A stretch of DNA of 64,000 nt from Poecilobothrus nobilitatus (GCA_947095535.1 OX352774.1:112905996-112969995); one strand, 5' to 3'; counted from the stretch's first letter, positions 45,641 to 58,249 are shown. Program-made: numbers and translations. Notes: generated by a model from the letters alone, not told the origin.

Positions 45641-46490
45641 CATATATAGTGGCGCGAATATAAAAAAAACTTAACAGCAAAACTAGTTCTCCTACGTTTT
45701 GAAGATGCACTATAGACATAAATTTATATGATACTGACCTTTTAGCTCATCTTTTATCAATAAAAAATACAAGTTAAAATACAAAATATTTCTTTGGTGT
45801 TTTGGTAGTTTAATTTGTCAGAAACTTGTAAACCGAAATTTTAACATAACGTTAAACTGATTAAAAAATACAGTTTATAATTTAAACTGCACCCTTATCT
45901 GTCTTATACTTATTCAAAATTAACTGAAAGTTTACATTCTTAATTTTTCATCCCTTAAATCCTGTCTGAGCGAAAAGATATTAAAGGATATTTAAAAGCA
46001 TTACCAAATAAAATGAAGAACAAATAAAAAAAACACTCCTGAATATTCTTGAAGGAATAATTTAGAATAAATTAATTATTTTTTGTTTTCAAAACTTCTA
46101 TGATATCTCGATGGTAAATAATAAGGAGTTTTTTATAGTTAAAACTTAGAAGACATATATAATATTATTTTGTAAGATTGGGAAATTTTAGATTTTTTGA
46201 ATAAAATTAGTAAATCCAAAATGTAAGGCAAAATGTAAATGCAAAATGTAAAACTAAAGTATTTAGAGAAATTTATTTAATTTATAATAATAAAAACTAG
46301 AATGCGAATTGTATTCTCGAATAAAATTTCTCAAAACAATATTAAACAATAAAAAAAAATTTGAAAAAATATGGGTATTAGTTTCATATTTGTCTGTCTG
46401 TCCGTCTTGATGTTTACAAAACTTCTACACCGTTTAAAATAAAGAAATGAATTTTTAACTACGGCTAGACATTTTAAAAAAAAAACAAGT
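45641..46490. other. A+T-rich stretch with a family J fragment at the end
   Basis: No gene is seen. From 46376 (GTCTGTCTGTCCGTCTTGAT) to 46485 the sequence is a family J fragment in minus orientation (ACTTCTACACCGTTTAAAAT, TTTTTAACTACGGCTAGAC), like 38376-38460. It directly abuts the type C element. Confidence 0.45.
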
Positions 46491-47739
46491 AAATGTAACA
46501 GTAAGTCGATGCAACCGACTTATTAATACCTTACACTTGAATAATTCGAATTAAATTAAAAATCTATAAGTTTTTTTGGCAGCTGCTTGAACTTCTTCCC
46601 TTTTCTGTCTTATTCAACTCAAATTTCAGGAACTTAAAAGAGGCATCCTCTTGGGATATGCTACACACGCTTGTAGAAAATTTCAAGTTTCTATCTTTAT
46701 TAATTTCGAAGATAATTATTAAGCTTGTTAGTCGTTGGGAGGCATGTGTCAGGTACCCGAATTGCCACTCTAATTCATCAAATCCATCTCAGGGACATAA
46801 AGAAAATATGCCAGAACACCATTGTTCTAAATTTAAAGGTTCTACTTTTGTTGGTTTTGAAGATATGCTCGTTTGCTCTTGTGCTCGTTCGGAAGTTTCC
46901 AAAATACGAACCCATGGTTTAAATTCTCTCAAATGTCAGTTTGCAATTTAACAGAAAAGGAAATATAATAGAACACCCTTAGTATTAAAAATAAAGGTTT
47001 TATCTTTGTTGATTATAGAGATATTCTCGTTTTCTCTGGGGTCGTTCGGAAGCTTCCAAGATTCGAACCCATGAACCAAACCCTCCCAAATTTCAGAAAT
47101 ATAAATAAAACACGGAAGAACACCATTGTACCAAATTCAAAGATACTATCTTTGTTGGTTTGGAGATAATCTCGTTTGCTCTGAGCTCGTTCGGAAGCTT
47201 CCGAAAATTCGAACTCATGGACCAATTCCTCTGAAATTTCAGAGACATAAAGAAAACATGAAAGAAGACCAGTGTATTAAATTTAAAGGTTCTATCTTCG
47301 TTGGTGTTGGAGATACACAGGTTTGCTCTGTAAAGTCCGAATCCATGAAACAAATTCTCTCAAATTTGAGAGACATAAATCAAACATGAAAGAACACCAT
47401 TGAAAAATTTTTAAAGGTTCTGTCTTTGTTAATTTCGAAGATATGTGTGTTCGGTTTTGGGAGTTGTTTGGGAGGTACCCGAACCCATTGTATGATTTCA
47501 CCCATTTGCAATCCCCGCCTCTCTTTAGTCATTTTAAACCTACAGTATAAATTTCATCAAGATAGCATAATTATTTTTTGAGTTATCGTGCTTACGGACG
47601 GAAGGACATCGCTAAAATGACTCAGGAGGTGATCCTGATTCAGAATATATATACATATTCATATCTAACTCGCTTCTTTTTGGTGGTTACAAACATCATA
47701 CAAAAGTTAATATACCCTATACTTTAGGTGTAGGGTATC
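46491..47739 (-). mobile_element. Hairpin-ended Helentron/DINE-like repeat, type C, copy 2 with expanded tandem body
   Basis: In minus orientation the 5' terminus is ATACCCTACACCTAAAGTAT then AGGGTATA at 47739. It is followed by the CACGATAACTC-like block (in + reading GAGTTATCGTGCTTACGGAC, about 47580). The body consists of five related units (entry below). Near the 3' end the subterminal motif appears inverted (TAATACCTTACACTT, + reading 46524-46538). A 6-pair perfect hairpin AAGTCG/CGACTT spans 46503-46521, and TGTTACATTT ends the element. The many overlapping frames between 46658 and 47501 on both strands are translations of these units. Confidence 0.7.
46740..47480. repeat. Tandem array of about five units, 130-155 bp each
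   Basis: Units share AAATTTAAAGGTTCTATCTT, GTTGGTTTTGAAGATATGCTC-like, TCGTTCGGAAG(C/T)TTCC and CGAACCCATG phrases. The phrase GAACACCATTGT or a variant lies near 46815, 46970, 47116, 47262 and 47390. The related element at 32933-33517 carries only about one to two units, so copy number varies between copies. Confidence 0.8.
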
Positions 47740-47744
47740 TATAA

Positions 47745-48245
47745 CAAATATTATGAAACCACTTTTTCTGCAGCCCCACCCGTTATGGAGCTACGGCCCC
47801 ACAAATTTCGAAAAAGTACAAATTCTAACACAAGTTCTATAAGGGATTTCTTCAACATGTAAATGGAAAATATAAAATGAATAACTTTTGTCATGCGGTA
47901 TTTTAATTTACCGTTATACGAAACTTACTTTTTACAAAATTTTAGATCTCTTTTATTTTCCAAACTGTTTAAGTGAGAAACATGAAATTGGAGTTAGATG
48001 TTATAAAATAAGTATATGTAATTTCAGAATAAGTAATTCAAATTAGAATATTTTTGTGTCGCTCCCCATCCCCGCTTTAGTAGTTTTATAGGTTAAAAAC
48101 TTAAGATTCTTAAGTTTTAAGACTTTAAGACTTAACAACTTTAACAACTTTTCTTAATAGTATAGGGTTACCTTAAAATTGACAAAAGTGTGCCTTGTTT
48201 TTCCCAATTTTTCTAACAAATTTTTATTGTATACATATTTAATTA
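47745..48245 (+). mobile_element. Type B repeat fragment
   Basis: TGCAGCCCCACCCGTTATGG, ATTTACCGTTATACGAAACT and ATAGGGTTACCTTAAAATTG align in order with 3440-3960 of the type B copy. Both ends of the element are missing. It directly follows the type C element in the window. Confidence 0.55.
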
Positions 48246-49880
48246 TTTTTCAGTATACCTAGCCTAGGTACTCTTTACTCAAAACATATTATTGAATAAT
48301 TTTTAATTTTGGAAATTTTATTTTGAAAACCCTCCGCTTTTTTATTACTTCTTTTTTAAAAAATATTTAAATTAAAATAATATTGAATAAATAAGTGGAG
48401 AAGTAGAAAACAATTCAATACTTCAATATTATTATCCTCTTAATTTTTTTCTTAATGACGTTATATTATATAGGTTCTATTATTAATTTGTTCATTACTG
48501 CTTTATATATCACTCAATATTGTTTTACTTGAAAATATTTTTCATAAATAGAAAGAAAATCTCTTCATTTTCTTTTGACCTTTGTACAATATTAAAACTC
48601 TTGAAGGATGCCTTTTGAAGTTAAAAGTACATCTATTAAAAAAAAATTAATAATGAAAAGTTTTTTAAACTAATTGAAATCTTTTCAAATTTTATTTGAA
48701 TAATAATAATAATTATATTCTAAAAGTTTTGCAATTATTTATAATTTAATTAATAATTTTTGTTTTTAATACTTTCCGCTGTTCAAATTTTAACAGTATC
48801 TACGATTTTTAATTAGCGTAATCTATTAAAGCATTAATTTTTTTATAAAAATAGTTAAAAATATAATCAGACTGAAAAAGGAATAAGAAATAAGTAAGTA
48901 TGATGGATGCTACGAATGGGATAGTATGGGTAGATTACCTTGTAGAGATTGGTATGTTAGGTACTACGTTGTAAAGATGGCTAAAATTATCTCTACACTA
49001 GATTGTTTTTAACAAATTCGAAAAGTTTTTATTGAATTGTCTTTTTTCCAATCTCATTTGTTTTATTAAATTTTAAGAAATCCGTGCTGAACAAATTATT
49101 AAAACTCCAATTTTGGAAGCAAACTCTTACAGTAACTACTCAAACTCCACAGTAAAGTTTCTATTCTATTTATATATTGTAATGGGTTGGATATATGTAG
49201 TTCAAATTCCCAGATGAGTTCATGTATACTCCAGAATTGGTGATGATTACATTTACATCGTGCAAAAATTAAGGTGAATATTAACAATTTTGTTCACAAT
49301 ATGCCTGTCAATTTGAAATCGATTTACATTCCCTAATTTAAATTCTTTTGACCAGACAGTACATGAGTACTAATGGTCGTATAACATATTGGTTGGTCGA
49401 AAAACGGAGATGGTGTTTAGTAGATTAAAGTTGTCCACACTCATAGAAGACGTGAGCTCATTTGACTCCTGTATAGTGTCTTTCAATAATTCCCACCTAC
49501 CCTCGCAAAAAAAATAAGAAAAATAAAATTTCTGTGTTACACAATATTATATTTATTGCATAAATGTATTATGTATTAAATAAACCAAAACTTATAAACA
49601 TTTGGCAGGTATGACCAGATCAAATGCAAGATAGATTTAGGAAAATAGAAGGGAATAATTATTACCAACAAAACTTAATGAAGATGAACATCACTTAATG
49701 GTGATAAACACCAAAGAAATGCTTGTATGGCATATCAAGCTAAAAGAATTGATAACATTTTCAGTACCTACGGAAAATTCTCATGTAAAGGTTTATATAC
49801 ATACGATTAATTACAACCACCGCCGTATTTACGAAACGGTTTTTATAAGAGTCATATTAAATGTCGACTTAATTTTACGA
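48246..49880. other. A+T-rich stretch without a recognisable gene
   Basis: Possible family E trace near 49087 (GCTGAACAAATTATTAAAAC then TCCAATTTTGG). Otherwise nothing is supportable. Confidence 0.45.
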
Positions 49881-49944
49881 TACACAGCCTTTCCTTTTCA
49901 GGCGCGGTTGTAAATATGTAAGAGAGAAGTCCACCGAGGCCCTC
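49881..49944 (-). mobile_element. Internally deleted SINE copy
   Basis: ACACAGCCTTTCCTTTTCAG and GCGCGGTTGTAAAT match the SINE body in reverse; TCCACCGAGGCCCTC matches the very start of its head. About 90 bases between them, including both promoter boxes, are missing. Confidence 0.7.
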
Positions 49945-51318
49945 ATTCGTGAGATAAAAATTTTATTTTTCCTTGAATTTCAAAAATAGGTGCATATTAA
50001 CTTTAAAATTTGAACATTATTTTTAAATTTTTATGTAAAAGTAGACTTTACAGAAATTAAATTTTTTGCCTTCCTGTAGTAATTAAAAAATTCTCTTAGA
50101 GTAATTTGATTTAAATCATATTATTGGAATAAATCAATAGATCGATAAATTTTAAGAAAAACAAAGTGGAATGTAAAGCAAAGGTTTTTTAAAGAAGTAC
50201 ATAACCTATAATTATAGTTCTTAAACACGTGGAAGTTCAAAAACTATTTGTGAGGTAACTTATGCTAAATCTAAAAGACCTTTCTTCTCTCAAAATTCCA
50301 AGACTTTAACTAAAAAGTGGTGCACTAAATTTTGATGAAAAATCAGGTCAGAAAAAAATTTAAGAACGTTAATATCTTTCTTCAAAATAAATCTCCAAAT
50401 TTTCCTCTTCATCTTCAAAAATCCCAATTTCCCTGGCATCCTTCTCACATCCAAAACCAAAGTTTCATTAATTCACTGTATTAAACTTTAACACAACTGT
50501 ATTGTATTAAATCATCCATTCGAAAATTCGATAATTTTTTTAAAAAACTTTAATTTCTGGCAATGTTTTATGTAGATCTGAGTTAAAAAATTAATCATTT
50601 TTTTGTTATATAAATAAATAAACCGCCTTTAAAAAGTACAATATTTAGAAATAAATGTTAAGTCATCTTATTTTTAAATTTATACTCCATTATTTATGTT
50701 ATTTTTATACGAATAATAATAATAAAAATCATTAAAATGTAATAAATAAAAAATCCCTTCTGATAGACACCGAAATTTCGAAGAATCAACAGAACAATAG
50801 AAGCATTAGTCTTAACGTTTTAGATTGAAATTCCTTTAATTGCTTGTGGTTTACCATAATTCTATAATCTAAATTTGAATGTGATCAATGTTCGGATGAT
50901 ATGCATCAAATTCTTTATTTTGTTGTTTTGAATATGTTTTGAAACTGAATTGTCTATTAGCAATTTAATTGAACCACTTAAGGAGTGATTTAAAATTATT
51001 ATAATGAATGCACCTTTCAGTTGAAACAATTATGTATAAGTGATTACATTAGTGTTATGAATATTATTTCATTATATCCCAGAGCTATTTCTTTTTCGTA
51101 GGCGTAGATAACATTGATTTGTTCGTTCAACTCCATGTTGATGCATATTATATACATTTTCAACCACTTTTGTATTTAAAAAAAAAATATTTATGAAGCA
51201 GATATTTCAGATTAGGCAGTTGATTTAACATAATTGTATTAGTACTACTACACTATCATGTGGTACTGCTGATTTTATTAGTATCTATATCCGTATTATT
51301 TTTTTAGTGAAATTTTAA
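49945..51318. other. A+T-rich stretch with one family J end
   Basis: At 50160-50215, AAAGTGGAATGTAAAGCAAA then GGTTTTTTAAAGAAGTACAT is a diverged family J end in plus orientation. The remainder has no recognisable gene. Confidence 0.45.
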
Positions 51319-51720
51319 CCTTCTAATCTGTATCAAAAACTTACCCAGAATGCTCTTCATGACAATAAGAATAACAGCAGATACGTTTTGGCTAGGTTAT
51401 GGGATAGTAAAATATTTGAAAATGTTAGACTATATCTTGCATATCTTCATGATAAATCTAACGAAGTTTGCATTGGTGGCAAAACTAATACATCGCTAAA
51501 AATAGTGATTCAACAAGAAGGTTTGCCCACCGATATTAACGATTTACGTAATATTTTTTTGAGATATCATGAAACATTTAACATATCCGCTTATTTGCAA
51601 TCATATGCTTCACATATTTCATCAAACAGGATTAATTATCTTCAAAGGACGAGAGAAAATAATGGTAAGTACTTTCGTCCCCTTTCTAGCCAGAAGAAAT
51701 CTATTGCCACCTGTTTCTGA
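51319..51720 (+). CDS. Unidentified reading frame immediately 5' of a LINE
   Basis: An open frame of 133 codons follows a TAA at 51316-51318 and has no ATG near its start. Its composition is much less skewed than the background: YVLARLWDSKIF, then VRLYLAYLHDKSNEVCIGGK and QEGLPTDINDLRNIFLRYHE. It looks like genuine protein-coding sequence. I do not recognise the family and see no zinc knuckle or catalytic motif. It ends with a strong splice-donor-like AATGGTAAGTA at 51660-51670, and a polypyrimidine-AG lies at about 51299-51307, just upstream. Two readings are possible. It may be the tail of the LINE's first ORF or an N-terminal extension, or it may be a host exon into which the LINE inserted. 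The overlap with the LINE frame from 51569 favours a junction near 51665-51720. Confidence 0.4.
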   Translation, partial: PSNLYQKLTQNALHDNKNNSRYVLARLWDSKIFENVRLYLAYLHDKSNEVCIGGKTNTSLKIVIQQEGLPTDINDLRNIFLRYHETFNISAYLQSYASHISSNRINYLQRTRENNGKYFRPLSSQKKSIATCF

Positions 51721-54345
51721 ATCACACACAAAGGATGCTTTTAAATTAACTGTTTATTATCAAAATGTAAGAGGTTTACGTACAAAAATTAAAAAGATTT
51801 TTTTAAATTCTTCACTTTTAGATTTTGATGTTTTTGTTTTAACGGAAACTTGGCTTACTTCATCAATTAATAATCTTGAAATTTTCCCTTCGTCTTTTAC
51901 TGTCTATAGGAATGACAGTTATGATTGTCTTTTTTCTCATAATATTCCAAGAGGTGGTGGTGTATTAATAGCTGTAAAAAATACATTCTCATCCTCGCAA
52001 TTGTTAGTTACTCAGTGCGATTCGTCTGAAATTATAGAAACGATTGCCATTAAAATTGAATTGCAGTTGATAAATGTTATTATCATTAACTGTTATATTC
52101 CTGCTGGATCCAGTATTGAAGTATATACTAAGTATATATTAGAAATTAAATTACTAATTAGTAATCTCAACACAAATGATAATATTATACTATGTGGTGA
52201 TTTTAATCTACCTAATATTAAATGGATTGCACATGAAGAGGAAGCTTTTTTAGTACCATATGAATTAGTTAGTAATATTGAGTGTTTTGTAATCGATTCT
52301 TTTAATTCTTTTAATTTTCAACAGGTATCCTCGGTTTACAATAATCGTGGGAGGCAGTTAGACTTACTATTTACTTCAAACTGGAATAATTTAGTTACTA
52401 TTACCTGTCCATTTGAACTCGTCGATATTGATGAATATCACCCTCCAATATATTTTTCCTTTTCTTCTCTTATGTCTCCTAATGTTGATTCAGCACTTTC
52501 TTATCGTTACAATTTTTCCAAAGCTAAATTTGAAGCAATTAATAACTATTTTCATTTTTATCCTCTACCAATTTAGAGGTTACATTTAATAATTTCTATA
52601 AAATCCTTCATTCCATTATTTCACAACATGTACCTTTAGTAATTGATAAGATCAGAAATCTTAAGAAATAAAAAAATAAAAAAAGCCTGGCGTAAATTCA
52701 TTAAAAGCAATAATAATCATGATTTTAATGATTTTATTATTTTATTTAATGATTTCAAGTCAATGTCTAATAATCTTTACTTTAGCTATGTACGGAATAT
52801 GTCTTCGGATATTAAAACTAATCCAAAACTCCTTTGGTAATCAATTCTAAAAGAAAAACTGATCAATATCCCACTTGTATGAATTATAAGAACTCTAACA
52901 GTAGCGATTCTAAAGTGATTTCTGAATTTTTCCGTGATTTTTTTTCAGTCAGTTACGTTCTGCCTGCGTTTTCTTTAAATAAAAATTATTTCTGTCACGT
53001 TAACTTTCCTAAAACAACGCTTACTAATATTCATATTGATTCTAATGTAGTCTTAAACTACTTACAAAAGCTTGACAATAATTCTAATCCTGGTACTGAT
53101 GGTATTAAAAACATATTTTTGAAAAAATGTTCGATTTCATTATGTGGTCCCCTATTTATCTTATTTAATTTTTCTTTGACTTCTGGTATTTTTCCTTCTA
53201 TCTGGAAGACTTCTCTTATTAAGCCTTTTCACAAAATCTTAAAAATGATGTAACAAATTATAGCCCAATTGCGAAACTATCATCTATTCCCAAACTTTTT
53301 GAATTGATCATATTTGATTCTATTTATGATCATTGTACTTGTTTTTTATCTGCTTATCAACATGGCTTTGTCAAGCATAAATCAACTGTTACTAATCTTA
53401 TTGAAACCACCTCTATTTTCATTAATAACATGGAAGATGGTTTTCAAACAGATGTGATATATATCGATTTTAGTAAAGCTTTTGATCTTCTTCCGCACAA
53501 TATTATTATATTTAAGTTGAAAAAACTAGGATTCCCCATTTTTTTCATTAATTGGGTTCACTCCTATCTATCCGAACGTAGGTATAGTGTGTCTTTTAGA
53601 TCCGTGACATCTTCTGAATTCGATGCTGCCACAGTTGTTCCCCAAGGTAGTCATCTTGGACCTCTACTGTTCATTATTTCCATTAATGATGTTACTTCGT
53701 TAATATTTAATTGCCATATTAAAATTTACGCCGACTATATGAAAATCTTCCTAAAAATAAAAAATTTAGAAGATACTTTAGCTTTGCAAGCTGATCTTAA
53801 TCGATTTTATGATTGGTGTTGCAATAATAATCTTCAATTTAACGTTAATAAATGTGCATTAATTACTTTTACACGTCGTTCATGCCCAATCTTGTATTCC
53901 TATTATTTCAATAACCAAACTATTCCTAAAGTTGTCTCTATAAAAGATCTAGGGGTACTCTTTGATAGTAAGCTTTCTTTTTACCTTCATTATACTGATA
54001 TACTAAATAAAGCCACTTCTATGCTAGGTTTCATTAAACGTTGGGCAAAAGAATTTGATGATCCTTATGTATTAAAATTTCTTTTTACTTGTTTGGTAAG
54101 ACCTAACTTGGACCTATATGCTTCCCAGGTATGGAGCCCATTTTATAATATTCATATAAATAGAATAGAATCAGTTCAAGATTTGCTTTACGCTTTCTTC
54201 CATGGGAAGATCCTTTAAGACTACCGCCATACGAACATAGATTGAATTTATTACATCTTCATACCCTTGAGAAACGTCGTAAACTAGCAGATATAGTGTT
54301 TTTAACCGAATTAATTAATAGGTTAATTAATTATTAATAGGATGA
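51721..54345 (+). pseudogene. LINE ORF2: endonuclease and reverse transcriptase (Jockey/CR1-like), broken
   Basis: The apurinic-type endonuclease comes first: VYYQNVRGLRTK, VLTETWL and ILCGDFNLPNIKW carry the Asn, Glu and Asp/Asn residues. The first frame ends at 52576. Frameshifts near 52560, 52680, 52835 and 53245 connect a linker to the reverse transcriptase (NPGTDGIKN; NYSPIAKLSSIPKLFE; YIDFSKAFD; VPQGSHLGPLLF). The YADD box reads YADY, so a catalytic Asp is lost. IKDLGVLFDSKLSF and RIESVQ follow, then another frameshift near 54195 to LPWEDPLRLPPYEHR and KRRKLADIVFLTELIN. There is no RNase H domain. Clade placement is from motif style only. The element is inactive but reasonably complete. 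Confidence 0.85.
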
Positions 54346-54670
54346 TGTCTTTTTGTGACATATATAAACCTCGTATTAACCTCTTACTAACAAAGCAATC
54401 ACTTAAAAGAAATCTATATTTGTGTGAATGAAGTTATTGAATAACCCTTGACCTGAGGATTCTTAATTGAATTTATTTTGTTGTAATTTATAGTTAGATT
54501 TTTATTTTAATTAATTATAAATTGTAATTTTTTTTTTTTCTCATTTAATTATTATTAATTAGTTGTTACTTGATTTTTTGTTTAATTTTAGCTTTAAAGT
54601 AGATTAAGTATTTTAACTGTAACTTGCTTGATTTAAGCTCGTAATAATAAATAAAATAAAAAAAATTAAA
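54346..54670 (+). mobile_element. LINE 3' untranslated region and tail
   Basis: T-rich sequence follows the last coding fragment. It ends TTGATTTAAGCTCGTAATAA then TAAATAAAATAAA, the short A-rich repeat tail common on non-LTR elements of this kind. It marks the likely 3' boundary of the element. Confidence 0.6.
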
Positions 54671-55631
54671 TTAAAATCAAAAATGATGAGTGTCAAAAAA
54701 TAATATGTATTTTTACTGTTGTAGTTTATTATGCTTTTAAGTGCTGTTTGCCGAAATAAAATTGGTAATCTTAAACTAAACTTCTGTCTTTATTGGCTTT
54801 AAATTTTTTAATAAAAATTTCTGGAATAATTATTTTTTGTATACCTAATAGTGTGGTATTCTTCTAAGTATGTCCTGTATGCATAAAAGTTTGGTTGCAA
54901 AACTAGAGTTTTCATTCTTGTCTTCAAAAGATTTTAACGGAGGGAAGAACGATTACGACCGCATTTTTTTTTTTATAACTTCTTATATTATTTTTCTTCA
55001 CTTGTTAATCTTTAATTCCTTTATTTGGTTTTGATTTGTTTGCAGTAAAAAAGTTTTTCCTAACAACTAGATACCTATTTTTTAGAAAAGTTCAGTTATT
55101 TTATAGAAAAATTTAAAAAAGAGAGTAAAAATTAAGTGACTAGCAATAAAGTTTATAGTTTAACATATTTAACAAAGTTTTTTTTTTTTGCTGATCTCAT
55201 TAAATGACAATTTATTTTTTCACTGTAAGGTAAAGACTTAAAAAAAATTCTTAACGTTTTTCCTCAATTATATATTAAATTTTTTTTTTTAAATTTTTTT
55301 TTTTTATAAAGGAGGAAGTAGGTAAAAAAAATTTTTTTTTCTTTAATTTAAGGTTTTATATTTTCAACAAGTAAAAAGGAAAGTTTTGCCTTTATATTAA
55401 AAAGAAACGTTGAATAAACTCAAAAGAAAAGATGATATTTAAAAGGATTTTGAGATTTTTGTTAAAGAGGACAAAATATTATAAAAAAGAGATTAAGAGA
55501 AAAAATATTTTTAAAGCCTAGAAGCCAACGTTTTTTAAAAATTAAAACAATAATTTCAAATCAATTTTAATGAATTATATTCGTCATATTTTCTAAATAT
55601 CTTCAATATTAATGGTTAATATCAATATTCG
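54671..55631. other. A+T-rich stretch without a recognisable gene
   Basis: Long T and A runs (for example 55260-55345); no gene or element end is seen. Confidence 0.55.
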
Positions 55632-55782
55632 GGGCCTCGGGCTAGAGCGTATAAAATACGCTGTAAACACCGAGGGAGTGTAGGTTCGAATCTCACACAC
55701 GTTGTAATAGTTATTCCCCCTTACGACATTTACAGCCAAGCCAGAAAAGGAAAGGCTGTCTAATTTCTTGTTAACATTTATG
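55632..55782 (+). mobile_element. tRNA-derived SINE with A-box deletion
   Basis: GGGCCTCGG is followed directly by GCTAGAGCGTATAAAATACG, so about 14 bases of the D-arm/A-box region are missing. The rest matches the other copies: B box GGTTCGAATCTC, the CCCCCTTACGACATTTACAG body hairpins and the TTAACATTTATGTG end. The minus-strand frame at 55593-55958 is a translation through it. Confidence 0.8.
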
Positions 55783-55928
55783 TGGCAAAAAAATATATAA
55801 CAAAAATATTTATAACAAAAAAATATATATATATCAATATTCCAATATACTAATGTCCTTTTCCCATTACTATTTAAAAGTTTGCATAACAAATAATCTA
55901 AGGGATTGAATTCGATATATGTAGATAA
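55783..55928. other. Short A+T-rich spacer
   Basis: Noncoding sequence between the SINE and the type B repeat. Confidence 0.5.
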
Positions 55929-57185
55929 AACGACGAAGAATACAGTTGCTTTTGTCAACTCTTAGATACCCGTACGAACCGTTAGTATGTTCATAGCCTG
56001 TCACTCTGCTTATAATATTATTTTTTTTAAATTTTTTAGTATTTTAAAATAATTTTGGTGAATTTTATAATTTCTAGAACTATGGGTTGTAGATATATTC
56101 AAACTATATGTTTAAACATTATTCAAAAACATATTCTAAGCTTCCACAAAACGATTATCAATCCAAAACTTTTCCAAATATGCTATAGTATCTACCATTT
56201 AATCGGCAAATGTATAATAATTTATATTAAGCATATGTATTATATATCATTCATTCATCAGTGACATATACGATATGTAAATAAACATGAGTTATATAAG
56301 TATGTATACTACTATCATATAAATATAAATTCTTCAATCAACCGTTATGTTTTTATTTATTTAATGTTTTTGATACTACGCAAATTCAACAATTTCAAAT
56401 TTATCGAGTAAAAAAAATGCAAAAAAATCAAAAATTTGTTAGAAAAATTTAGAAAAATGATGTTACACTTTCGTCAATTTTAAGGTAACCCTATATTATT
56501 AAGAAATGTTGTTTAGAAATAAAAATATAATGTTGGAGTTTTAATTTTTGTAAATTACTTCAAAAAAATTTGTCACAGGTGTAAGGTCAAGTTACAGGTG
56601 TTTAAAAATAAGGATTTTTTTGTTTTTGACCCCATACATCTCCGAAACCCGGGGTGACACAAAAATATTATAGACTGAATAGACTGAAATGACTCATGCT
56701 TATTTTCAAAGACCTAACTGCTCTCAAAATTTCAACTTTCTAACTTAAAGCGTTTGGAAGGTAGAATAAATCAAGAATTTTGCAAAATTTGAGTTTCGCA
56801 TAACGGTAAATTAAGATACCGTATTCCACAAGTATATATTTATTGTATATGTATTTTAAATATGTTATAACAATTTAAGTATAGAGCTTTTTCAAACTTT
56901 GAGGAGTTGTAGCTCCGTAACGGGTGGGGCTACAGAAAAAAATTTTAAATAATAAAATGAATATTTTTATGAATATTTTATCAGCAGTTAAAATTTCATG
57001 GTTCTTTTTCAAAATAAATGTTGGAATCTAAAAGTTAGGTGTTCGGGAGCTGATGTTCGAGAAAAAATGATGTAAAAATATTTTGTATTAATTTCAAGAC
57101 TTCAGCTTTCTTAATTTTTGATTTATCTTCCTGACGGACAGACGGACGGACAAAGCTTAATCGACTTAGAATTTAATTCTGAACT
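55929..57185 (-). mobile_element. Type B hairpin-ended repeat, 5'-truncated, minus orientation
   Basis: Its 3' end (AACGACGAAGAATACAGTTG ... CAACTCTTAGATACCCGTAC) is the reverse complement of the 3' end of the copy at 1895-3038, including the terminal hairpin and the inverted ATACCCGTACGA motif. Shared internal blocks (GCATAACGGTAAATTAAGAT; CGTAACGGGTGGGGCTACAG) follow. It ends after GACGGACAGACGGACGGACA near 57152 and lacks the TATACCCG terminus. It is the most complete 3' end counterpart to copy 1. Confidence 0.65.
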
Positions 57186-58249
57186 TTTGACTTACATGTT
57201 CTACGGAAATTAACTTAGTCTTGTTTAAAAGCTTATTTTATTATTTTCCATTATTTTTGGCCTTACAAATTTTCGCCTAAAATATTTGCCCTCTTATGTG
57301 AAACACCCTGTATGCAATTATATTTTATTATTTCAACGAATTTAACAAATTTTGTCTCAATGTTAAGATCACATAAAATTTGAAATATAAATAATGCATA
57401 ATTCATAATAGAATGAGTAGTAAGGTGCTGCTCATTTCGAAAATGGAATGGAATGGAAAAAAATGATATGCTTGTTAATTTTATTGCGTCCATGTTTACA
57501 AAACCGTTATTAATATAACAACGAAATTTTAAGCCGTATATCTGAAATCTAACTTTTGAAATTTTTAAATGTGTTATATTTGGATATCATGAATGTACTA
57601 TGAGTACGGTGACCTTTGTCATAAAAGTAGAATGCTATCCTTCAAAGAACAAACAACAACAAGAAATTTAAAAATAAGCATATGTAAATTATCTGAAATA
57701 AATTTTGGTAGGTATTCTGTAGGTACAATTGAAAACAATGCAGTTTGTTAGTGTTCTTTAATTTAAATACAAAAATAATTGGTTCTATACATTAATAATC
57801 TGTAAATGTGTGCTTTTAAAAACTCTGATCTTAATTAAATTTGATTTTGTTTGCTTTATTATTTTTCATAATTTAGTTTTTTTTTTTCATTTTTAATTAT
57901 TGCTTAGGGATATTTTAATAAAATAACATATTATTTACATAAAATATTAAGCTCGTAAACAAATTATTGAAAAGCCTTCAGGAGAATTAAATTTAATATT
58001 ATTATCACAAAATGTTAAATAATTCGTGTAGTTTCTAAAATTAAATCAACTGATAAAATAATTAAGAAATTATAAAATATGAATTTTATGGATAATTTAA
58101 AAGTTTATTTAAATAAAAACTAAAAAATGAATTCAATTACATATGATTTAATTTTTAAAAGATTTTTAAGCATTTTAAAAATTAATATTGTTTTTAGGAA
58201 CATGTGGTTATTGTTGTTGTTTTTTTTAGAGGAATTAAAAAACCTTTCT
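57186..58249. other. A+T-rich stretch with one short family J end
   Basis: At about 57805-57835, TAAATGTGTGCTTTTAAAAA matches the reversed family J end. No gene is seen. Confidence 0.45.

Noticed and set aside
46658..47501. Several overlapping open frames on both strands
   Set aside because: They follow the period of the type C tandem body and appear on both strands, as expected of repeated noncoding DNA.
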